DNA of 64,000 nucleotides from Burkholderia vietnamiensis LMG 10929 (GTDB lineage Bacteria; Pseudomonadota; Gammaproteobacteria; Burkholderiales; Burkholderiaceae): contig NZ_CP009632.1 in assembly GCF_000959445.1 (NCBI RefSeq), positions 682,001 through 746,000 on the forward strand, in the 5' to 3' direction. Positions 10,927 to 19,524 of this stretch are shown piece by piece; position 1 is the first letter of the stretch; every line of letters begins with the position of its first letter. A program made the position numbers and the translations under genes. The notes beneath the pieces are model-generated. The model had not been told where the DNA came from, made no database searches, and was given only the letters and a program-made list of their open reading frames with translations.

Positions 10927-11883
10927 TCAACGTGACGATCTAGCGCCGACGATCCGCGTCAGCGCTTCTTCCAACAGCCCCCTATCCGCCGCTCGTTTTG
11001 CGTCGGTGCGCTGGGCCAGGTTGAGCAGTTTGCGTCGCACGGCTGGCAACCCAGCCGCATGCGGAAGTCCGATCAGATCGAAGTCCGGCCGCTCACCTTC
11101 AACTGATCGCAGAAATGCGCACGACGGCTCATCCAGCCACCCGGCCACACGCGCCAGCAGGCGCTCATGGATCTCCAACAGGACCTGGGCTTCGACAGGC
11201 TCTGCCGTCATCCCCCTGAAGTGCGCTTCAAAGGTCGCGGCGAAATCCGCAGGCACGCGGGGCGCCAACATTTCCCACGCAGGCTTGGGGCTGCAGGTTA
11301 GGTAGACAAGAAAGGTTCGCCAGAGCGCCTGATCCGCCCGCTCGTCTTCCAGCAACAAGCCGACATCGAAAAGATCGCGCGGATGCTGTCTGGACAGTGC
11401 CGCAGCCAGCTTGCCGGCATAAAGGTCGGCGAAGTGCAGCACCTGCACCGAAGCAAAGCCAAATGCCTCCTCGACCCTCGGGCGCACCACCATGTTCCGC
11501 GCGGGATGCACCGTGCCGCGCATCACCGGCGTCGTTTCGATCTGCACGCGCGCACGACCGCGACTGGTCACCAGTCGCGTGACGCCTGCGCCCTCGCCTG
11601 CCGACAATTGCACCTGCAGTTGCAGAGGCCGGGCGCGCAGCACATCAGCCAGCCGCCCAAGCGCTTCAGCGATGAGCCTTGCGTCCTCGGCATAGTCATG
11701 CACCGGCAACCAGGCCAGATCAATGTCCACAGACAACCGGGGCAGGTCGTGCTCGAATAGGTTGATCGCCGTACCGCCTTTGAGCGCGAAGCGCGGCTCT
11801 TGCGCCAGCGCCGGCAGGATCTCGACCAGCAGCCGTACGCGGTCGGTATAGCGCCGATCCCCGTGGTCAAGCCAGGTGTTCAT
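10927..11883 (-). CDS. AbiEii/AbiGii-type nucleotidyltransferase toxin
   Basis: I chose the ATG at 11883 (MNTWLDHGD), giving 318 residues; longer readings run into the upstream gene. The N-terminal nucleotidyltransferase motif is clear: LKGGTAINLF followed by SVDIDLAW, the GS/GG...DxD signature of the AbiEii family. The helical C-terminal part (residues 190-310) is typical. Members transfer nucleotides to RNA and stop growth unless balanced by AbiEi; several protect against phage. The start overlaps the end of the antitoxin gene by 17 bases, so the two are translationally coupled with the antitoxin first. It is flanked on both sides by IS debris, consistent with an acquired defence or stability module. 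Confidence 0.88.
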   Translation of the reverse strand: MNTWLDHGDRRYTDRVRLLVEILPALAQEPRFALKGGTAINLFEHDLPRLSVDIDLAWLPVHDYAEDARLIAEALGRLADVLRARPLQLQVQLSAGEGAGVTRLVTSRGRARVQIETTPVMRGTVHPARNMVVRPRVEEAFGFASVQVLHFADLYAGKLAAALSRQHPRDLFDVGLLLEDERADQALWRTFLVYLTCSPKPAWEMLAPRVPADFAATFEAHFRGMTAEPVEAQVLLEIHERLLARVAGWLDEPSCAFLRSVEGERPDFDLIGLPHAAGLPAVRRKLLNLAQRTDAKRAADRGLLEEALTRIVGARSSR

Positions 11884-12688
11884 CGAGGTCTCCCGGCAAG
11901 GTGATCTGGTAGACTGAATGCAAGCGGCCGCCAGGCACCAGCGCGCGCTTTCCCCGACCCAGATCGATACCATCCCGCGGCACGTGCGGTAGCCATGCAT
12001 GCCGATGGCGTTCGGCCAACGCCAGGAACAGCCGCTTGGCTTTGATGCTTCGGCAATGGCGCAGTAATACGCCGACCCGCTGCGGCCGCAGTGTGGTCAT
12101 AGCCTGCATCAGCGCATCCACCTCGTAGATCAAGGCAGCGTCTGAGGCGTCAGCGCACAGCTCCAGCATGGCCCGCTCCGGCGTGGAACACACGAAGGCA
12201 TCGGCACCGGGTGCGGCCTGATGCCACGCTAGGCCCTGTTCGGACAGCATTGTCGCGGACGTCTTCGCCTCGAACGGCATGGGTGGCCAATCGAACGGCC
12301 CCTTCCCCAGATACTCGAAACACTGCGTCAGAGGCAGTTTGCCAATCCAAGCGGGTGGCCGCTCCGCCCCATACAGGGTGATCGTGCCGGCATCGCCCAG
12401 ACGTAGATAGTGCTCGTGCCCCTGCAGGCTGAGTGCAAAACGACCTCCGACGTGCAGCGGCATACCCTCCCCGACCTGCATGCTGCGAACCACGCCCTCC
12501 CACTGTAGGCGCCCACTCTTGCGCATGTAGACGCCGCGCGCCGGCGACACCAGCCAACCGCTGCTCACGTAGCGCGCGACAAGGCTATTGGAGTAGCCGC
12601 GAACCCGCAGCCAGCGGCTCGACACCAAGCTCGTATCACTCAGCTCAGCTAGCAGCAGGTTTAATTTTCCATGATTTTGTTCACTCAT
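11867..12688 (-). CDS. AbiEi-family antitoxin / autoregulator
   Basis: I prefer the ATG at 12688 (MSEQNHGKLN), giving 273 residues. An in-frame TTG at 12724 would add 12 residues and place the palindrome inside the gene. The N-terminus fits the AbiEi winged-helix domain (VSSRWLRVRGYSNSLVARYV, GWLVSPARGVYM). The C-terminal domain (about 90-260) is that of full-length family members (PERAMLELC). In studied systems AbiEi neutralises AbiEii and represses its own promoter through inverted repeats. Here a 27-base palindrome lies over the start codon and a similar one lies 75 bases upstream, as expected for such control. Confidence 0.85.
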   Translation of the reverse strand: MSEQNHGKLNLLLAELSDTSLVSSRWLRVRGYSNSLVARYVSSGWLVSPARGVYMRKSGRLQWEGVVRSMQVGEGMPLHVGGRFALSLQGHEHYLRLGDAGTITLYGAERPPAWIGKLPLTQCFEYLGKGPFDWPPMPFEAKTSATMLSEQGLAWHQAAPGADAFVCSTPERAMLELCADASDAALIYEVDALMQAMTTLRPQRVGVLLRHCRSIKAKRLFLALAERHRHAWLPHVPRDGIDLGRGKRALVPGGRLHSVYQITLPGDLDEHLA

Positions 12689-12700
12689 AGTGAACAAAAT
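12674..12700 (-). promoter_or_regulatory. Palindromic operator over the antitoxin start codon
   Basis: The arms ATTTTGTTCAC and GTGAACAAAAT are a perfect 11-bp inverted repeat around TCATA. The antitoxin ATG lies in the spacer. Its core TCACTCATAGTGA recurs as TCACTCTTAGTGA 75 bp upstream. This is a candidate AbiEi binding site. Confidence 0.65.
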
Positions 12701-12748
12701 ACACCTTCTGGAAACTTCTGCCAAGGCAGGGTGGTTTGAATTTGAATA

Positions 12749-12775
12749 AAAAAGATCACTCTTAGTGATCTTTTT
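12749..12775. promoter_or_regulatory. Second palindrome, operator and/or bidirectional terminator
   Basis: A perfect 12-bp inverted repeat (AAAAAGATCACT, loop CTT, AGTGATCTTTTT) is flanked by A and T runs on both sides. It could form a bidirectional intrinsic terminator. Its centre TCACTCTTAGTGA matches the first operator core in 12 of 13 bases, so it may also be a second antitoxin site. Confidence 0.55.
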
Positions 12776-13136
12776 CTGCGACAGGCAAACCAGACTCGGC
12801 CTAGGCGCGCCCGGTACAAGGAAATCCGGAAGGCCCCTCTTCTGATCTTTGCAGTGTCGAGATCGACGACAAATCGATATGTGGGTGGCTACCTACCACC
12901 GAGCGCTCAAACCCTTAATTCTCTCCGCACCGCGGAGAAAATTAAACAATCTGTCTGGCGATGCCCTCGCCTTTCGCCACGCTAAATGTAGGCGCTTGCA
13001 ATAGAGATTCAGCACCGTTTGTGACAAAGCCGCCTCTCCGGCGGTCCCACCCGGATCGGAAGAACCTCCACGCCCTCGGCGCCCGCGCCAAGCATACAGA
13101 AGCACCTCGAGCGTAGGGCTTTGACGCGGCGTCCTG
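12776..13136. other. Intergenic stretch, no supported gene
   Basis: Only short overlapping open frames without motifs are seen on both strands. The DNA is probably leftover flanking sequence between the toxin-antitoxin module and the hairpin at 13137-13178. Confidence 0.4.
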
Positions 13137-13178
13137 AAATGAAGGGTAACATAGCCCTTCCTGTGTTACCCTTCATTT
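13137..13178. repeat. Perfect 15-bp inverted repeat with 12-base loop
   Basis: AAATGAAGGGTAACA (13137-13151) and TGTTACCCTTCATTT (13164-13178) pair perfectly. No T-run follows on either strand. It overlaps the stop codon of the small minus-strand frame at 13173-13370, so it may be a transcript-end hairpin or the tip of a small mobile element. Confidence 0.6.
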
Positions 13179-13370
13179 GCGTTGGCGGCACGCCGTGGCA
13201 TCACCACGCGACAGCCGCAGCAGTCCGCCCTCGGCCCAACAGTTCGGCGAGCCGCATTTCATGTTGATACGCACTGACATGCGTCCCGGGCAAACGACAT
13301 CGCCAATATCTCGACGCCGCGCAGCCGCCAGCGTAATCGGCAGCCCGTCGATTTGCCGCCACGTAACCAT
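13173..13370 (-). CDS. Small hypothetical protein
   Basis: A 65-residue frame (MVTWRQIDGLPITL...) has a Cys pair arrangement (VCPGR, MKCGSPNCW) and a basic tail. I do not recognise the family. Its stop lies inside a strong inverted repeat, which supports a real transcript end, but no convincing ribosome site is seen. It lies between the AbiE module and IS remnants with a second small frame upstream on the same strand. Low confidence. Confidence 0.25.
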   Translation of the reverse strand: MVTWRQIDGLPITLAAARRRDIGDVVCPGRMSVRINMKCGSPNCWAEGGLLRLSRGDATACRQRK

Positions 13371-13525
13371 CTGGTGGCCGACCTATCGTTTATATCTGGC
13401 CATCAGAAATTTAGATGGGCGCGATTCTCGCCTCCCCGGCGAACGCGACCAAGATGCCTTTCCCGGGCGTTTGGGGAGAACCTCGGACTCGCGGCATTGG
13501 CCACTACGCCTCCAACTGGAACCAC

Positions 13526-13815
13526 CTATGCGGCGCTGACACGCGGCGCAACGCGGCCGACCTCAAACATTAGTTCACTCACCAATTCAGGCCGCGTCTC
13601 CTCGACCAGTCGACCATGCGAACATGGCCGCACCTCACCAACACTGGTCGAATACCACAACCGGCCCGTGTACCCTTCGTCGCACTCCCGCCAAATGCCG
13701 GTCACCTGGCATACAGCCAACCCCTCATCATTCGCGGCACGATCCAACACATATACCGCATAGCTCCCAGGTTGCCATCCGCGCACGTCCGGGTCACTCG
13801 CAGAGGGAGAAAGTG
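13526..13815 (-). pseudogene. Hypothetical protein, 5' end cut by IS3 debris
   Basis: The minus-strand frame reads GSYAVYVLDRAANDEGLAV, CQVTGIWRECDEGYTGRLWY and an acidic C-terminal part (LVEETRPELVSELMFEV), ending at 13526. It has protein-like composition. The frame stays open without a good start codon up to the IS3 sequence near 13815, so the beginning of the gene was probably removed by that insertion. About 90 residues remain. I do not recognise the family. Confidence 0.35.
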
Positions 13816-14025
13816 AGGTTCCCCCGGTTTTTCGCCTTCCAGAGGCCCCGGGTTATGCGGCCGCATCCCTTGTCCGCTGAGCCACCAACCAGTCTTGCAT
13901 GAACTGGGTTGGCGATATGAAGCCGAGCGATGAATGACGACGACTGCGGTTATAAAACACTTCGATGTATTCAAACAAGTCCGCGACGGCTTCGCGGTGC
14001 GTGCGATACCTGGCGGTCTCAAGAA

Positions 14026-15045
14026 TCAAGTGCAACGTTTAGCCAACCCGGTGGCAGCCAATTCCATCGCCATGGCCTCTTCGGGGGTTTTCCAGTTGAG
14101 GGTTTGACGAGGGCGTCCGTTCATCAGCTTGGCAATATCGTTCAACTGCATCTGGGTCACGCCTGACAGGTCCATTCCTTTGGGTAGAAACTGGCGCAGC
14201 AGGCCGTTGGTATTTTCGTTGCTGCCTCGTTGCCAAGGCGCGTAGGGATCCGCGAACCAGATATCCAGATTCAATCGTTCAGCCAGCTCGACATGACAGG
14301 TCATTTCCGATCCGCGATCGTAGGTCAGGCTTTCCCGCAGAAAGGCCGGCAGCTTCTTCATCTGGCGCGTGAAGCCTTCCAGTGCATCCTCGGCCGTGCA
14401 GCCATCCATGCGGCACAGCACCACGAAGCGCGTCTTGCGCTCGACCAGTGTGCCGACGCAGGAACGATTGAAGGCCCCCTTGATGAGATCGCCTTCCCAA
14501 TGACCGGGCCATTGGCGCGTTTCGATTGCCTCGGGCCGATGGACGATGCGAAGTTCTTCCGGCACAAAGCTCTTGCGGGCCAGCGTCTTGCGTGCGTTGC
14601 CACGCACCGGTTTCTCCTGACGCAGGGCCTCAATCATGGCCTGCTTCAAGCCGCCGCGGGGATGGGTATAAATCGCCGCGTAGATCGTTTCGTGGCTGAC
14701 TCGTTGCTCGGGGTTGTCTGGATGCATCTCGCGAAGTCTCGCAGCAATTTGCTGCGGCGACCAGCACCGATAAACCAGATCGTGATGCACCCGCCAGTAC
14801 AGCGTGCTTCCTGCTGCCAGTTTCGCCTGACGCCGACTTCGCTCGCGGCGCGTCCGATAGGCTCTGGCCGCGCTTGTGGCGTCATAGCAGCGAGGCGCTT
14901 CCGTACGATTGCGCGCCAGTTCTCGTGTGATCGTCGACGCGCTGCGGCCAAGCAGCCTTGCAATCGCTCTGACGCTCGTGTTCCGGGCCTTCTCGATCAT
15001 GATCACCGCGCGCTCTTCGGCGCTCAGATGCTTGTAATTCGTCAT
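14026..15045 (-). CDS. IS30-family transposase
   Basis: This 339-residue protein has an N-terminal helix-turn-helix (HLSAEERAVIMIEKARN, SVRAIARLLGRSASTITREL). A DDE core follows with WEGDLIKG (first Asp), LTYDRGSEM (second Asp) and APWQRGSNENTNGLLRQFLP (Glu), as in classical IS30 transposases. No frameshift or stop is seen, so it may be active. The stop codon TGA is formed by the end of the terminal inverted repeat. Confidence 0.93.
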   Translation of the reverse strand: MTNYKHLSAEERAVIMIEKARNTSVRAIARLLGRSASTITRELARNRTEAPRCYDATSAARAYRTRRERSRRQAKLAAGSTLYWRVHHDLVYRCWSPQQIAARLREMHPDNPEQRVSHETIYAAIYTHPRGGLKQAMIEALRQEKPVRGNARKTLARKSFVPEELRIVHRPEAIETRQWPGHWEGDLIKGAFNRSCVGTLVERKTRFVVLCRMDGCTAEDALEGFTRQMKKLPAFLRESLTYDRGSEMTCHVELAERLNLDIWFADPYAPWQRGSNENTNGLLRQFLPKGMDLSGVTQMQLNDIAKLMNGRPRQTLNWKTPEEAMAMELAATGLAKRCT

Positions 15046-15081
15046 CGCAACACCCTATCTCATCAAAGGTGTTGCACTTGA
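14026..15081 (-). mobile_element. IS30-family element
   Basis: The ends carry the inverted repeat TCAAGTGCAAC (14026-14036, and its complement GTTGCACTTGA at 15071-15081). It is inserted within the OrfB fragment of another IS3 element. The transposase stop codon lies inside the left terminal repeat. I could not define a target duplication with certainty. Confidence 0.85.
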
Positions 15082-15286
15082 AGCTAGAGTCTAAGCCTCG
15101 TGCCATGCACGCGCTCGTTCTTCAGGCTGTTGAAGAAGCTTTCCGTCGGCGCGTTATCCCAGCAGCTGCCTTTGCGGCTCATCGAGCAGCGCATGCCATA
15201 CGAGTTCAGTTTGCGCTGGAAGTCGTGGCTGGCGTATTGGGCGGATTCAACTGGTCGTCGCAACATCTCCAGATTGGAGGTGTTGA

Positions 15287-15615
15287 ATGGGACGACCACT
15301 GGGATGGGGCTCGGAACAAACGGGAAGGCCCGTCATGCGATCACCTGGCAGACCGGGTGTCAATCAACTCGATTCGAAGCGAGCATTCTGGAAGTGCATT
15401 GCACAAGGTATGGAGACCGAGGCCGCAGCGCTGGCGTGTAACGTATCGCAACCGTTGGGGCCGCGGTGGTTTCGTGAAGCGGGCGGCATGGCACCGATCG
15501 ACCTGGCGCCACACTCTGGGCGTTATCTGTCATTTTCGGAGCGCGAAGAGATCGCGCTACTGTGGGCGCAGGACTGCAGTGTTCGTGAGATTTCGCGAAG
15601 GCTGGAACGGTCGCC
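15287..15615 (+). pseudogene. IS30-type transposase, N-terminal fragment cut by IS3 copy 2
   Basis: An ATG at 15287 with GGAGG 10-15 bases upstream opens a frame that reads ETEAAALACNVSQPLGPRWF and then the HTH segment YLSFSEREEIALLWAQDCSV, REISRRLERSP. It ends where the IS3 terminal repeat begins at 15616. About 110 residues remain, all in the DNA-binding part, and the catalytic core is gone. It is a different IS30 lineage from the element at 14026-15081. Confidence 0.75.
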
Positions 15616-16334
15616 TGTTAACGCGCGCGCAGAATTGACCCACCGGGGATGCGGCTATTTTCTTGGACTGATTTACGTTGCTAACCCGAGGCTTTCACGG
15701 TACTCGATGGGGCTGAGATAGCCAAGGGAGCCCTTGATCCGTTTCTCGTTGTACCAGCGAACGTAGGCGTCCAGTACCTCAACGAACTCCGCGATGGTCG
15801 TCGAACGCCAGTCTCCTGTATAGAACATCTCAGTCTTTAGCCTGCCGAAGAATCCCTCACAGGCCGCGTTGTCCGGTGAACAGGCTTTACGCGACATGGA
15901 GGGGATCAGCTTAGCCTTCGCAACCCGCGATAGCCAGCCAGGCCAACGGTAGTGGCCACCCCGATCGGAATGCACGATCGGCGTCTCGTCGTCCTCGGTC
16001 ACGGTCTCAATAGCCGCATCTAGCATGGAATTCACGAGCTCTGCGTCGGGGCTTGTGCCAATCGACCAGCTGACTACCATCCCATCGAAGCAGTCGATCA
16101 TGGGCGATAGATATACCTTCCCCGCAGGAATCTGGAACTCGGAAATATCCGTCACCCACTTTTCGTTGGGGGCGTTCGCGTGGAAATCGCGATTGATGAT
16201 GTTATCTGGGGCAGGGCTGATTTCCCCGATATAAGAGCGATATCGGCGCCGCTTGGGCCTTGCTGCGTGGAGGCCGCCTTGTTTCATGAGGCGACGCACG
16301 ACTTTCTCCGATAGAAACACTCGTTGCCTGCTAA

Positions 16335-17248
16335 GAGACGGTTTCAAAAAGGCCCCGTGGGGCTGTTAACTTTCGCGGTGAGCTGTTAACCTCAGGCATC
16401 GGAACAACCGAGACTGAGGAGATGGCCAAGCCGATCATCGACGATGAATTGTGGGCACTGATCGAGCCGTTACTGCCGCCACCCAAGCCGCGGCGCGAGA
16501 AGAACCCGGGCCGCCTGCCTGTTTCGAATCGCGCCGCGCTGACCGGCATCCTGTTCGTTCTCAAGACCGGACTACGCTGGCGCGACCTGCCGGCCGAAAT
16601 GGGATGCGGCTCGGGCGTGACATGTTGGCGCCGGCTGCGCGATTGGCAAGCAGCCGGTGTCTGGGATCGCTTGCACGAGCTACTGCTCGCAAAGCTGCGC
16701 GCAGCGGACCAGATCGACTTCTCACGAGCCGCCGTCGATTCATCATCGATTCGCGCCGTTGGGGCAGGCCAAAAACTGGGCCAAACCCCACCGATCGCGC
16801 GCGACCCGGTTCCAAGCACCACATCGTCACCGACGCCAACGGTACGCCGCTCGCCGCGATCCTGACCGGCGCGAACGTCAACGACGTCACGCAATTGCTG
16901 CCGCTGATCGACGCGATTCCGCCGATCCGCGGATTGCGTGGCCACCCATTGCAGCGGCCGCGTGTGGTCTACGCGGATCGCGGTTACGACTCCGAGCGAC
17001 ATCGGCGCGCGTTGCGCGATCGCGGTATCGAGCCAGTGATCGCCAAGCGCCGTACCGAACATGGCAGCGGCCTTGGCAAATATCGCTGGGTCGTCGAACG
17101 CACGCATGCCTGGCTGCATCACTTCCGTCGTCTCCGTATTCGTTTCGAGCGCCGTGCAGACATTCACAGCGCGTTCCTCAAACTCGGTTGCTGTCTGATC
17201 TGCTGGAATACCCTTCGGCGGGCCGATCAGTCTTTATGAAACCGTCTC
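16335..17248 (+). mobile_element. IS5-family (IS427-group) element
   Basis: Terminal repeats start GAGACGGTTTCA at 16335 and end with the complement TGAAACCGTCTC at 17248, giving 914 bp. The target duplication is TAA (16332-16334 and 17249-17251), the 2-3 bp T(n)A type expected of the IS427 group. Excision restores the host IS3 reading frame. Confidence 0.92.
16422..17239 (+). CDS. IS5-family transposase made by a -1 frameshift
   Basis: The first frame (ATG 16422) gives the N-terminal part: IIDDELWALIEPLLPP, WRDLPAEMGCGSGVTCWRR and VDSSSIRA (first Asp). Near 16770 an A-run in GGCCAAAAACTGGG allows a shift to the -1 frame, which continues SKHHIVTDANGTPLAAIL, VVYADRGYDS (second Asp) and RWVVERTHAWLHHFRRLRIR (Glu). 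It ends at 17239. Two-frame organisation with a slippery A-run is normal for this group, so the gene can be functional despite appearing split. Confidence 0.9.
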
Positions 17249-18131
17249 TAAGCGCTGCTTGCACCCGACGATAGCCGTAGGATCGGTGATTGTCCTCGAA
17301 GATCTCTGCAACGGTACGACGGACATCTGCATATTTGTCGGCAACCCGTATGGGCGACCGATGATAAAAATAGGAGCTGCGCGCCAGGTCCAACCGCTCA
17401 AGCAGCTCAGTCAAACCGTATTCTTCTCTCAGGGCGTCAACCAGCTTCGTCTTCTCCCGATTGCTCAGGAGTGGCAGGTCGACGCCCAGGTCTTTTTTTA
17501 CGAGTTCATTCGCCTTCTTCAACAGGTCGTGTTCAAGCTTCAGATTGCGAATGTCGCGCCGGAGCTCTTCGACCTGCCGCTCCAGTTCGTCCCGATCCGT
17601 CTCTGATGGTGATCCCTTGTCGCGCTTCATGGATGCAGGGGCCCCTCGGCCGAGTAACTGGTTCTTCCAGTTGTACAGCGACACCCTGTCGACGTCCAGC
17701 TTTTGCGCCACCGCCTGTGCACTTCCTTCCCGTGTGCACAGTTCGTACACCGCGAGCTGCCTGGTCGCCAATGACACGGCCGGTCGGCCTGCCTTGCCAA
17801 CCACGCGTTTCCTGGTTTCCGGATAGCGCTCGCGAACCCACGCCGTCAGTATCTGCCGACAGGGATAGCCTAATGCCCTGAGGGTGAAGCTGAAGCTGCG
17901 CCCGTGATTGACGTAATGCTCAAGTGCCAGGTTCTTCTGTTCTTCTGAGTACTTTGGCTTTACGCGAACATACTCTTTCTGCAGATCGCCACTCTTCTCG
18001 AATTCCTCGCACCACGCCTTGAGAGAATTCTTCGTCGGGTAACCCAACTGGCGGATTGTCGCCTTGACGCGCTTTCCGAGTTTCAGGTACAGCTCGACCG
18101 CCCGAACGCGGTCTTCGTATGAATACATGGA

Positions 18132-18854
18132 CTACCTCCAAAGTAGTCCAAGATTTGGTCCGCATCCCCGGTGGGTCAAATTTAGCTGCGCGCCAACATG
18201 CACCTTCTCGCGGTCCGAGCAAATGCGACACCATGCACCCCGCACGATCTCGGTACCGGAAGTCTCCCATTCGTGCCCAGCAGCACACCGGAAACGATAG
18301 CGCTCTGTCAGTTTCGTGTAGCCGCTCGACAAACACTTCCCGCCTCTCGCTCTTGCCGCGGCTCGCATGCCCGTCATCCCATCCGGATCGGCCATTCGCC
18401 TCGAATGTTGCACCCTCGCGCAGAGCACGCACCAAGAGCCTTTTCGCAGATTCTCGGCAGTCTTCTCGAAAACGTGCCCTGCCTTACATACAAACTGGAG
18501 TCGTGTGCCTCGGCCCGCGTACTGCTCCGAAAGACAGCGGCCGCCGGCGTGGCGCGCGAGTTGATGGATCTGACGAAGGACCTCGTCAACGCGACATGCC
18601 GGACACTGGACCATCGTGTAGAACAGATAGGAGCCGCATCGGCTTGATTCGTGTCCCTTGCGACATCGAAATCGATACTGCGCGTGCCAGCCTTTCCATT
18701 CAGATTCCAGCAACTTCAGTCCGTATGGACGAAGAGCCTCTCGCATTCGCTTCAACTGATCGAGTGACAACGTTGCAGCTCCGCTAAATTCCTTTCGTTG
18801 GCGTACCCGCGCATAGAGGCCTAGAAGTCCACCACCCCGATGCATGATTCTCAC
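18132..18854 (-). pseudogene. Zinc-ribbon repeat protein, 3' end cut by IS3 copy 2
   Basis: The start is ATG 18854. Three repeats of a CxxGH...CxxC unit are visible: FRCRKGHESS with CPACR, FVCKAGHVFEK with WCVLCA, and FRCAAGHEWET with WCRICS. Each would bind one zinc in a treble-clef or zinc-ribbon fold. The gene sequence stops at 18199. The last 20 or so codons to 18132 are the IS3 end read by chance. Similar repeat proteins often come in longer versions, so the C-terminal part is lost. The function is unknown. It is the last gene of the minus-strand row that starts with T6SS genes, but nothing shows it belongs to that system. Confidence 0.65.
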
Positions 18855-18921
18855 ACGTTACTCTCGTGAAATCGAGGACACCTGGGCCATTCTCTGACCA
18901 GTCACCGGGAGTTGCGAAATC

Positions 18922-19524
18922 CTACTTCTCAGATTGCGAAATGACCCCTCCGAAATCGAACCCTTTTAATTCATTTTGCTCTACAAGCTCCCTAAAACGC
19001 TCGGATACAAATACTGAGGCAGGACTTTCTTTTAGGCGAAATATATCAACCCCTTCAATGCGACTCTTCAGAATGAATATTTTATTAAAAACCGTCGCCT
19101 GTGGGTAGACTTTGAATTTTGATGCGTCCATATCGACAGCATTCTCGATCACCCGGGTTACGTGAAATCCGAACATGTCTTTTATCGGGGCCTCGACCTG
19201 CAATATCTCCCCGCTGTCACGAATTACCGGCGCCAATACATCAAGCGCCCTCTCACTAAACAGGAGAAACGGAGATAGCATCGTATGAACGTCGCTGGTC
19301 TTTTTTCTGCGCGAAGTACCCCACGTAAGCTTAACGGGGTCATAGTCTCGGCCAAACCCTCGCCCACATAGAGCGGTTGCTCGTATAGCTACGCTCTTGT
19401 CATATGCGATTTCACCGCCATCATCGACTTGAACGAGAGGCTGAAATGCTTCATCCTGCCTCAAACCGTAAGCGTTACTCACGCACCGCCCCACATCCAA
19501 ATTCCATAAATACCGAGAATCCAT
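18922..19524 (-). CDS. imm11-type (DUF1629) immunity protein
   Basis: A 200-residue protein whose C-terminal half fits the imm11 family: GFHVTRVIENAVDMDASKF, then FILKSRIEGVDIFRLKE and SVFVSERFRELVEQNELKGF. Such proteins protect against polymorphic toxins carried on Rhs or similar effectors. It is the third immunity-type gene downstream of the Rhs gene on the same strand. The Rhs tip next door is a nuclease that the adjacent SMI1 gene more likely covers, so this is best seen as an orphan immunity gene. Base composition is more AT-rich than the Rhs core, as for the other immunity genes here. The start overlaps a small upstream frame. Confidence 0.7.
   Translation of the reverse strand: MDSRYLWNLDVGRCVSNAYGLRQDEAFQPLVQVDDGGEIAYDKSVAIRATALCGRGFGRDYDPVKLTWGTSRRKKTSDVHTMLSPFLLFSERALDVLAPVIRDSGEILQVEAPIKDMFGFHVTRVIENAVDMDASKFKVYPQATVFNKIFILKSRIEGVDIFRLKESPASVFVSERFRELVEQNELKGFDFGGVISQSEK

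Larger units (their letters stand above)
13853..15235 (-). pseudogene. IS3-family OrfB C-terminal fragment, split by an IS30 element
   Basis: Two pieces belong together. From 15235 to about 15082 the reading is QYASHDFQRKLNSYGM, RKGSCWDNAPTESFF, NSLKNERVHGTR. From 14025 to 13853 it continues EAVADLFEYIEVFYNRSRRHSSLGF and ends at MQDWL. This is the last third of an IS3-type integrase core, including the final catalytic Glu region (NAPTESFF). The 5' part is missing beyond 15235, where IS30-type sequence begins. It is a different IS3 type from the copies at 8408 and 15616. Confidence 0.85.
15673..18128 (-). pseudogene. IS3-family transposase (fused OrfAB frame) interrupted by IS5
   Basis: The reading starts at ATG 18128 (MYSYEDRVRAVELYLKLGKR). 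It has two HTH segments and a coiled-coil (ERQVEELRRDIRNLKLEHDL) and reaches SYGYRRVQAAL at about 17250. It resumes at 16334 with SRQRVFLSEKVVRRLMKQ and continues through the rve core: WVTDISEF, HSDRGGHY and DNAACEGFFGRLKTE, ending LGLAT at 15673. Deleting the IS5 element and one TAA copy gives a single open frame of about 512 codons. The transposase was intact until the IS5 insertion. Confidence 0.9.
15616..18198 (-). mobile_element. IS3-family element, copy 2, interrupted by an IS5-family element
   Basis: Both tips show TGTT(AA/GG)CGCGCAG followed by TTGACCCACCGGGGATGCGG in inverted orientation (from 15616 and back from 18198). The left tip cuts an IS30-type transposase gene and the right tip cuts a zinc-ribbon gene. 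No target duplication is visible, so one flank may have been rearranged. Without the IS5 insertion it would be near 1.67 kb. Confidence 0.85.

Noticed and set aside
16422..17239. IS5 transposase as a pseudogene
   Set aside because: The frame break lies at a slippery A-run and is of the -1 type used by the IS427 group, so it is programmed and not damage.
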